From Verrucomicrobiota bacterium (lineage in GTDB: Bacteria; Verrucomicrobiota; Verrucomicrobiia; Limisphaerales; JACPZS01): DNA of 64,000 nucleotides. The notes below the pieces were generated by a model that did no database searches, was not told the DNA's origin, and saw only the letters and a list, made by a program, of their open reading frames with translations. Both the position numbers and the translations under genes were made by a program. Of the stretch, positions 53,012 through 59,507 are shown in pieces (positions within the stretch are counted from its first letter, which is position 1; the number at the start of each line of letters is the position of its first letter). The stretch covers positions 1-64,000 of the forward strand of contig JACPZS010000039.1 in assembly GCA_016195385.1 (NCBI GenBank), written 5' to 3'.

Positions 53012-55075
53012 TCATTTTTTGTGCCACAGTGATTTCAGCAGTTCTTCGAATCGCGTGTCCGACCGAAGACCGTCAAAGCTTGCGTCCGTGTATATCGCAA
53101 TTGCGAAATCTGCTGGCACCTTTTCTTTCGCAAGCCGCAAGTATTCGATCGCTTTGTTCGGCTGATTTAGATGGGCGTGGATCGTTGCCAAACTCAAAAA
53201 GTTTTGGTTGTCGGCTTTGGAATTTTCCATTTCAAGTCGCCGTTGCCAATAACCTTCACGCCCTCCTTGCTTGAAAGCAGTTTCCAAAGCATCGAATTCT
53301 GCTTTCACCTGCTTCGGATTTTCGCCGCTCTCCAATGCCGACTGTCTTCCTAAGCGGATGGAATTTGTATAGTCGCCTTTCGCTAGATAAAATTGGGACT
53401 GCGCGTAATGCGGCGAGTCAACGCCATCCTTGAGCCAAGACTTCGAATTGTCGTACAATTCGATGGCGCGGTCATATTCTCGGCACCAACCATAAACAAA
53501 TCCCGAGTAAATTGTGCGAAGCTTTGAAGGAGTATGTCGGCCAACGTCGATGGCCTTCCTCAACTCCGCCAGCGCTTCCTTGGTGCGGCCCAGGGAGGCA
53601 AAATTCAGAGCAGCAACTAAAAGGACTTGTTCTGAATCCGGACTTAATTTGATTGCGAGTCTGTTTTCTCTTTCGGCGGCTACAAAATCCAAAGCGAATA
53701 CGTTAGCCGCCGCGAATGCGGAGCGGGCAAGACCGGATCGCGGATCCAGCAGCACGGCTTTTTTTGCCGCCTCTTGTCCATTCCGGTTGCTCGTCTGACT
53801 TGGAATCGAAAACCATGCGTCCGCCAATTGGGCATACGCGTCAGCAAACATGGGATCCCACTCGGTTGCTTTTTCAAAATGCTTGATCGCCTCTGCTGCA
53901 TTGAGATTGAGATGTAATTCGTCGTATCCCCTAACGTACTCCACGTTGGCTTCGACAACGGGTGATCTCTTGAAATCGGACGAGCGTGGTGCCCGAAAGG
54001 TCAGCGAATAGACGATCGCCGATACTACCGCGAGGCCGGCCAATGCCGCCGCAAGTTTCGTCGCAAGATGTTTAGTTCGCTGCCAGGCCCGCCGCTGTTT
54101 CACCGAGCGGCCAGCGTTCAGCAGTTCCAAGTCGGCGTGCAGTTCTTCGGCGTTCGTGTAGCGGTCCCGCGCATTGGAAGCACACGCTTTGACGATGATT
54201 TCGTTCAATTCGAGCAAGGCATCACGCTCCGGCACGTCGGGCCAGCCGAGCGGGAGGTCGGGAAAGTCGCGACGGTCGCGGCCCATCGCGGCTTCGTAGA
54301 GTACCTTGCCCAGCGCGTAGAGATCGGCTTGCGGCGTGCCGGGGCCTTCGGGCGCGAGGTAGCCTTCGGTGCCGACTATCGAGCGTGCGTCGTCGCCGGT
54401 GGCCGCGTGCGTCACGAGGCCGATGTCCGCCAGCTTGGGCCGTCCGCCGACGAAGATGATGTTCGACGGTTTCACGTCGCGATGCACGAGTCCTTGCGCG
54501 TGCAGGTGCGCGAGCGCGTGCGTTAGCGAGAGGCCGATTTCGATGACGCGCACGACGGACAGGCGGCCACGCTGCTTCAAGTCATGGCGGAGAGTGTGGG
54601 GGACGTACAATGACGAATCACGAACATTGAATGATGAAGGAAGTCCGAAGTCCAAAGCTCGAAGATTGCTATTTGTAGTTGCGTGTTCGGCATTGGAGAT
54701 TTGGGTTTCTTTCGGATTTCGACCTTCGTCATTCGGGTTTGGCACCGTGTCGGCCAGTTCCATCACATAGTAGAAGTGGCTGTCGTCAGGCGCGCGGCCG
54801 ACGTGGAGGATGGCGACCTGGCTGGGATCGGAGCGGGAGATGGGTTCGTAGCGGCGTATGCCGGCGAATTCACGCTCGAACGGGCGCGGGTCGTCGCCGA
54901 ACACGTCGCGCCGGACAATTTTCACCGCGCGAAATTCGCCGAGGACGGTTCGCGCGAGCCAGACTTCGCCGTACGCGCCGACACCGATGCAGCGGATCAA
55001 AGCGTGATCCGGGACTTGCGGTGGAACTCGCCCGGCAAATGAAGCAACGTCTGGCGGTGCCTCCAGTGGTTTCAT
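53012..55075 (-). CDS. Serine/threonine protein kinase with TPR domain
   Basis: 687 residues. The kinase domain has the glycine loop IGVGAYGEVWLAR, the VAIK-type lysine in FRAVKIVRRD, the catalytic loop LVHRDVKPSNI and a DIG (LADIGLV) in place of DFG. A 44-residue stretch between MELADTVP and YVPHTLRHDL is encoded by a 132-base insert that looks like a dispersed repeat. One transmembrane helix follows (LAAALAGLAVVSAIVYSL), then TPR-like repeats (AAEAIKHFEKATEWDPMFADAY; TKEALAELRKAIDVG; NKAIEYLRLAKEKV). It is probably a membrane-anchored signalling kinase with an outward TPR sensor; the target is unknown. Confidence 0.88.
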   Translation of the reverse strand: MKPLEAPPDVASFAGRVPPQVPDHALIRCIGVGAYGEVWLARTVLGEFRAVKIVRRDVFGDDPRPFEREFAGIRRYEPISRSDPSQVAILHVGRAPDDSHFYYVMELADTVPNPNDEGRNPKETQISNAEHATTNSNLRALDFGLPSSFNVRDSSLYVPHTLRHDLKQRGRLSVVRVIEIGLSLTHALAHLHAQGLVHRDVKPSNIIFVGGRPKLADIGLVTHAATGDDARSIVGTEGYLAPEGPGTPQADLYALGKVLYEAAMGRDRRDFPDLPLGWPDVPERDALLELNEIIVKACASNARDRYTNAEELHADLELLNAGRSVKQRRAWQRTKHLATKLAAALAGLAVVSAIVYSLTFRAPRSSDFKRSPVVEANVEYVRGYDELHLNLNAAEAIKHFEKATEWDPMFADAYAQLADAWFSIPSQTSNRNGQEAAKKAVLLDPRSGLARSAFAAANVFALDFVAAERENRLAIKLSPDSEQVLLVAALNFASLGRTKEALAELRKAIDVGRHTPSKLRTIYSGFVYGWCREYDRAIELYDNSKSWLKDGVDSPHYAQSQFYLAKGDYTNSIRLGRQSALESGENPKQVKAEFDALETAFKQGGREGYWQRRLEMENSKADNQNFLSLATIHAHLNQPNKAIEYLRLAKEKVPADFAIAIYTDASFDGLRSDTRFEELLKSLWHKK
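54609..54740. repeat. 132-bp in-frame insert in the kinase gene, repeat-like
   Basis: The stretch is AT-richer than its surroundings and built of short near-repeats such as AATGACGAATCACGAACATT and GGAAGTCCGAAGTCC. This is the style of boilerplate repeats seen between genes in this lineage. It is 44 codons long with no stop in the kinase frame, so it reads through as NPNDEGRNPKETQISNAEHA and onward. Confidence 0.55.
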
Positions 55076-55129
55076 GCACGCTCACCTTATTTTTCCGGCG
55101 GCTTGTTTGCGAGCACAAACGCGATACGC

Positions 55130-56134
55130 CTACAAAGGCTTTGGCGATAAGATTTTTCCCGCCGCTTGCCTGACCAATTCCATCAACTCAGTCGGCCGCA
55201 CAACGGTGGCGTTGCCGCCCCAACTCAGGATCCAGCGCTGCACTTCCAGCAGGCCAGAGAGTTTCAACGTGAGTTCCACGCCGCCGTCCTTGAGTTCGCG
55301 CAGCCGCTGCGAGGCGTGCCATTTTTTTTCGCGGATGAAATCAGCCACGCTCGCGTCGAAGCGGATGACAACTTCGTGTTCTTCCTGGCCGGAGTGAACC
55401 CCAAAACTGTCGCGAAGCTGGCGCTCCAAAGAAAATTTTTCGGGCCGCGAGAATTTCTCCCCCGTTGGCTCGACCGCCAGAATGCGCGCCGGCACAAAGG
55501 TTCGAATGGCTTTGCGCAAATGATCAAACGCGAAAAGGAACCACTCGCCATTGATGTTGGCCAGGTGATAAGGATCGACGATGCGGTCCTCGGTCTCGCG
55601 CCGGCCGGGTTTGCGATAGATCAACTTTAGCTGCTGCCGGCGAACGGTGGCTTTGGCGAGTGCATCAAAGTTCTGTAGATTCAGAATTGGCTCGGCGCTT
55701 GTGCGAAAACTGATCGTCTTTTCCCAGTCCGAGAGATTCAACGAAATGGTGTCAGGCAACGACGCGGCCATTTTTTTGAAGGCACTGAGCAGCGGCTTTT
55801 CAAAATTGGTGCCGCGATATTGTTGGAGCGCTTTTTCCGCGACGAGCAGCGCGAAGAGTTCGCCTTCGGTGATTTGCAGCGTCGGAAAGGAACTGACTTC
55901 CTGCGTGTAGAAATAGCCGTTGCGCCGTGAATCAAACTCGACGGGCAATTGGAGCCGGTCGCGCATGAATTCGAGGTCGCGATGGATGGACTTGGTGCTG
56001 ACTTCGAGTTCGCGCGCCAGCGTCACCGCGTTCGGATTGCCGCCCGCCTGGACGGCTTGATGAATGCGGAGCATCCGCTCCAAGGGGGGGCGGGTGAGTG
56101 GAAGCGATCCGGCTGTTGGCGCTCGCTTCTTCAT
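55130..56134 (-). CDS. WYL-domain transcriptional regulator
   Basis: 334 residues from the ATG at 56134 (MKKRAPTAG); the track start 21 bases earlier is a TTG. The N-terminal winged helix-turn-helix (RMLRIHQAVQAGGNPNAVTLARELEVSTKSIHRDLEFMRD) is DeoR/HTH_11-like. The centre and C-terminus form a WYL/WCX ligand-sensing unit (KLIYRKPGRRETEDRIVDPYHLANINGEWFLFAFD, then VVIRFDASVADFIREKKWH). Such regulators often respond to nucleic acid or nucleotide ligands; its targets are unknown. It lies 24 bases downstream of rho and may be co-transcribed with it. Confidence 0.88.
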   Translation of the reverse strand: MKKRAPTAGSLPLTRPPLERMLRIHQAVQAGGNPNAVTLARELEVSTKSIHRDLEFMRDRLQLPVEFDSRRNGYFYTQEVSSFPTLQITEGELFALLVAEKALQQYRGTNFEKPLLSAFKKMAASLPDTISLNLSDWEKTISFRTSAEPILNLQNFDALAKATVRRQQLKLIYRKPGRRETEDRIVDPYHLANINGEWFLFAFDHLRKAIRTFVPARILAVEPTGEKFSRPEKFSLERQLRDSFGVHSGQEEHEVVIRFDASVADFIREKKWHASQRLRELKDGGVELTLKLSGLLEVQRWILSWGGNATVVRPTELMELVRQAAGKILSPKPL

Positions 56135-56158
56135 GCGAGGCGAGGGGACGCGCAACGG

Positions 56159-57289
56159 CTAGTTGCCGAGTTTGAGCAGGAGTTCGTCGTTGGTCTTGTG
56201 CTTCTTGAGCGCGGCCAGCAACGTCTCCATCGCTTCGACGGGATTGAGATCGACCATCATCCGGCGAAGTTTGCGAATGGCTTCGAGATTTTTGGGCGCG
56301 AAGAGTTTTTCTTCTTTGCGCGTGCCGCTCTTCGGGATGTCGATGGCGGGGAACAAACGTCGATCCGACAGCTTGCGGTCAAGGATCAACTCCATGTTGC
56401 CGGTGCCTTTGAACTCCTGAAAAATCAGTTCGTCCATGCGCGACCCGGTATCCACCAACGCGGTGGCGAGAATCGTGAGCGAACCGCCCTCCTCGACTTT
56501 GCGCGCCGAGGCGAACATTTTGCGCGGGATTTCCAGTGCGCGCGCGTCCACACCGCCAGTCATCGTACGGCCGCTGCCGCCGTGAACGCTGTTGTAGGCG
56601 CGGGCGACGCGCGTGATGGAGTCGAGCAAAATAAAAACGTCTTTGCCGCATTCCACCATGCGGCGGCAGCGCTCGATCATGAAGCGCGAAAGGCGAACGT
56701 GCGTTTCCAGATCCTGATCGTTGGATGACGCGACGACTTCGGCTTTCACGGAACGTTGGAAATCGGTGACTTCCTCCGGGCGTTCGTCGATGAGCAGAAC
56801 CATGACGTAAACGTCCGGATGATTCGCGGTCACCGCGTTGGCGATCTGTTTGAGAATGGTGGTCTTGCCGGTGCGCGGCGGCGCGACGATGAGGCCGCGG
56901 GTGCCTTTGCCGATGGGCGTGACGAGGTCGATGACGCGCGTTTCCAAAATGTCGGGCGCGGTTTCGAGATTGAATTTCTGAATCGGGTCGATGGTGGTGA
57001 GATTTTCAAACCGCGTCGAGCGCGTGTAGTCCTCAAACGCCATGTCGTTGACCTTCTCGACTTCTTTCAGTTGCGGACTGCTGCCGCGATGCGGCGGTTG
57101 GAGCGTACCGCCGACCAGGCAGCCTTCGCGCAGGAAGCAGCGCTTGATCGTGTCCGGCGTGACAAAAATATCGGTCGGTTTTGGCTGGAAACGAGTTTCG
57201 GGCGAGCGCAGGAAGCCAAAACCCTTTTCGGAAATTTCCAGATAGCCCGAACCGTAATTGGGCGTTCCACCATTGTTGCTATTACTCAT
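56159..57289 (-). CDS. rho: Transcription termination factor Rho
   Basis: 376 residues, lacking the long N-terminal insertions of some Rho proteins. The RNA-binding cold-shock-like domain begins GSGYLEISEKGFGFLRSPE (primary site). The ATPase core has Walker A APPRTGKTTILKQIANAV (~139), Walker B region VFILLDSITRVARAYN, the Q-loop area GGVDARALEIPRKMFASARK and the R-loop/secondary-site motif FKGTGNMELILDRKLSDRR. Rho is a hexameric RNA helicase that ends transcription of untranslated RNA. Its presence fits the scarcity of intrinsic terminators in this window. Confidence 0.96.
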   Translation of the reverse strand: MSNSNNGGTPNYGSGYLEISEKGFGFLRSPETRFQPKPTDIFVTPDTIKRCFLREGCLVGGTLQPPHRGSSPQLKEVEKVNDMAFEDYTRSTRFENLTTIDPIQKFNLETAPDILETRVIDLVTPIGKGTRGLIVAPPRTGKTTILKQIANAVTANHPDVYVMVLLIDERPEEVTDFQRSVKAEVVASSNDQDLETHVRLSRFMIERCRRMVECGKDVFILLDSITRVARAYNSVHGGSGRTMTGGVDARALEIPRKMFASARKVEEGGSLTILATALVDTGSRMDELIFQEFKGTGNMELILDRKLSDRRLFPAIDIPKSGTRKEEKLFAPKNLEAIRKLRRMMVDLNPVEAMETLLAALKKHKTNDELLLKLGN

Positions 57290-57350
57290 AATATATCGAA
57301 CTTGACGAAATCATTGCCGGACTGAAATCAGAAGCGGCCCGGAAAAAAGC

Positions 57351-57560
57351 TCAACGAGCTTTGAAAGTTTTTGGGAAAACCGGTGACTCGAACGTTACGA
57401 AACCCAACTCCGCACACCGTTGTTTCATCCGCCTTTCGGACGAACGACAGGCCATTTCTAAGAGCAAACCGCCGGGAACGCAATAAATAATTTTTCCGGG
57501 CTGTGCCGTTTTCAAAAGCGGCAGTAATTTTTTCACCACAAATTCCGGGTCGCGGCTCGC
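57351..57560 (-). pseudogene. Open frame continuing past the olsA-like stop; unrecognised
   Basis: Directly after the acyltransferase TGA (57561-57563) the same frame stays open for 69 codons, including a GTG at 57539. It reads ASRDPEFVVKKLLPLLKTAQ and then PGKIIYCVPGGLLLEMACRS. The composition looks protein-like, but I recognise no family and no start with a ribosome site is evident. It may be a small gene, or the remnant of a longer protein once fused to or following the acyltransferase. The remaining 61 bases before rho hold nothing seen. Confidence 0.35.
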
Positions 57561-58397
57561 TCAACGTGTGTCCGTCCGCAATGAAAGCGGTTCCGTTCCA
57601 GCCGAACTGTTGGCGCGAGGACCCGACGCCGACGGGCAGCCGTGTTCGCTGGCGAGCGCGCAAACCCGTCGATGCAGTTCGCCGGCGAGTTCCTTGCGAC
57701 CAACTCCAACTGGCGCCAGCGCCTCGCCATAGGCGACGAACGCGCGAATTCGTTTTTTGGAAAACAGATTGAGCAAGTGCGGCCCAAAGGTCATGTCCCC
57801 CCAGTAACACACCTCCTCTTCGACCGAGCCGTCCTCGATCACGTAACTGATCCGCGCAGGTGACACCCGCCAGCCGTTGGCAGCGGCCGGCTCCAGCAGC
57901 GAAGAACGGAAAGGCAGAACTTGCCGTCCATCGCTGCTCGTGCCTTCGGGAAAAATCGCCACCACCGCTCCCTGCGCAATCAAGGGAACAAAAGCCTCCG
58001 CCACCCGCGCCACGTCCGATCTTTGCTCGCGCCGCAAAAACAAAGTTCCCGCGCACGCGGTCAACGGGCCGATGATCGGCCACTGGCGGACATCAGCTTT
58101 GGAGACGAACACCACCGGCTGCCGTTGGCCGAGCACCATGATGTCCAGGTAACTGAGATGGTTACAGACGAGCATTCCCTCCGCAGGCGGCTCGCCGGCG
58201 TAAGTGACCGTGACGTTCAGCCCGCGCAAAATCCGCGCCGAGGAGCGCCCCAGCCAAGCCGTGCGTTCATGCAGCAAAGCGGAGCGGTTGCGCACCCAGA
58301 TGAGAAAAAAATAATCCAGCGCGGCCACGCCCAGCGCGCCGCAAAGTTGCAGACATCGAAACCCAACGCGGAACGGATAACGGCGAAGCCCACTCAT
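57561..58397 (-). CDS. olsA: PlsC-type 1-acyl acyltransferase, OlsA-like
   Basis: 278 residues from the ATG at 58397 (MSGLRRYPFRVGFRC); the track start is a TTG nine codons earlier. The acyltransferase motifs are NHLSYLD (HxxxxD, ~78), GTLFLRREQ and FPEGTSSDG. An N-terminal hydrophobic helix (LCGALGVAALDYFFLIWV) anchors it in the membrane. By itself it could be a PlsC making phosphatidic acid. Next to an OlsB-like gene on the same strand, the better reading is OlsA, which adds the second fatty acid to lyso-ornithine lipid. The OlsA assignment is inference from context. Confidence 0.8.
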   Translation of the reverse strand: MSGLRRYPFRVGFRCLQLCGALGVAALDYFFLIWVRNRSALLHERTAWLGRSSARILRGLNVTVTYAGEPPAEGMLVCNHLSYLDIMVLGQRQPVVFVSKADVRQWPIIGPLTACAGTLFLRREQRSDVARVAEAFVPLIAQGAVVAIFPEGTSSDGRQVLPFRSSLLEPAAANGWRVSPARISYVIEDGSVEEEVCYWGDMTFGPHLLNLFSKKRIRAFVAYGEALAPVGVGRKELAGELHRRVCALASEHGCPSASGPRANSSAGTEPLSLRTDTR

Positions 58398-58472
58398 CGC
58401 CGGTCGTAAAAAACCGTCGCACAAGCCTTGCGAAAGTAACCGGCCAGAAGTTTCATTCCGATGCGCAATGAA

Positions 58473-59282
58473 TTAACTCAGATAACGTTCGACGATGCGC
58501 GGCGGAAGCGATTGCAAGTCGAGCAAGGTAAGGAAATCAATCGTCTTAAATTCACGGTCGATGGCTGGAGGCCCGCAGATTTTAGCACCGATGGAAAGAT
58601 ACGCGGATAAAAGTTTCGGGACTTTAGGCGCCAGCGGCGCCAGGCGCTCCAACGGGCAGGCAAATTCCGTCCGCGGCCGCGTCCGCAATTCTTCAGGCGC
58701 AAGCCGGGTACGCGAGAGTTCGGCGAACATCGACGCGCCCACAAGGGGATCTTGCGACGTCAGCGAACTGCAACCAATCAAGTAGCGTCCGCCACGTTCA
58801 CGGGCGTAGGCGGCGATGCCCTTCCACAACAAGCCGAGCACGGCGAGGTTGCGGTGCTCGCTGTGAACACAAGCGCGGCCGAGTTCGATCAATTCGCCAC
58901 GAATCGGCTCGAACGGAGCGAAGTCAAATTCCTGCGAACTGTAGTAGCCGCGTTTGGCAGCGGCCGTCCGCCCCGTTTGCAAGCGATAAGTCCCCACGAT
59001 TTCGTGCGTGGGCAGGTGTTCGACCAGAAGGTGTTCGCAAACTTCATCGAACGGATCGGCGTCCAGGCATGTGGCGAAGGATTGTTCCAGGCCCTCGTTC
59101 AATTCGATGTTGAAGACCAGAAAGCGGAGCGACTGCGCCGCGCGCACTTCATCCGGGCGGCTGGCCAAGCGGCTCGCGTAAAGCTGTGGCGTGCCGGCCC
59201 GCGCCAGGATGCGATCCCCCACGCTTGACTCCGGCATCACAATTGGATTGGTCTTCATGGCGGCCGGATTATTCACGGCCAT
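58473..59282 (-). CDS. olsB: OlsB-like N-acyltransferase (ornithine lipid synthesis)
   Basis: 269 residues from the ATG at 59282 (MAVNNPAAMKTNP); the longer track ORF was not used. The GNAT-like OlsB/Acetyltransf_5 pattern includes YASRLASRPDEVRAAQSLRFLVFNIELN, then DEVCEHLLVE, IVGTYRLQTGR, GELIELGRACVHSEHRN and RGGRYLIGCSSLTSQ. OlsB transfers a 3-hydroxyacyl chain from ACP to ornithine, making lyso-ornithine lipid, a phosphorus-free membrane lipid precursor. It lies 75 bases upstream of the OlsA-like gene. Related hemolysin-type acyltransferases exist, so the amino-acid acceptor is not certain. Confidence 0.82.
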   Translation of the reverse strand: MAVNNPAAMKTNPIVMPESSVGDRILARAGTPQLYASRLASRPDEVRAAQSLRFLVFNIELNEGLEQSFATCLDADPFDEVCEHLLVEHLPTHEIVGTYRLQTGRTAAAKRGYYSSQEFDFAPFEPIRGELIELGRACVHSEHRNLAVLGLLWKGIAAYARERGGRYLIGCSSLTSQDPLVGASMFAELSRTRLAPEELRTRPRTEFACPLERLAPLAPKVPKLLSAYLSIGAKICGPPAIDREFKTIDFLTLLDLQSLPPRIVERYLS

Positions 59283-59507
59283 TGATTTCGATTGCTTGAA
59301 TTGATCGACCGGACCACGCGTTAAGTTCAGCCATGCCCCGGGCCATCGCTCCGACATATCTCGCGACCACGACTCGGAATCAAGCCCGGATTTGCATCCG
59401 GCGTGACAGCCGCGTGAAATTTTGGTTCCGCCGTGGCTTCGGAAACGCAGCCACATACGAGTCGGACGAAGCCTTCGCCACGCAGACGCGCGTGTCGTTA
59501 TCGCGGT

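Noticed and set aside
57328-58083. Minus-strand ORF of 251 residues
   Set aside because: It is mostly an alternate frame of the OlsA-like gene, with low-complexity Gly/Arg runs. Only the separate frame at 57351-57560 looked protein-like.
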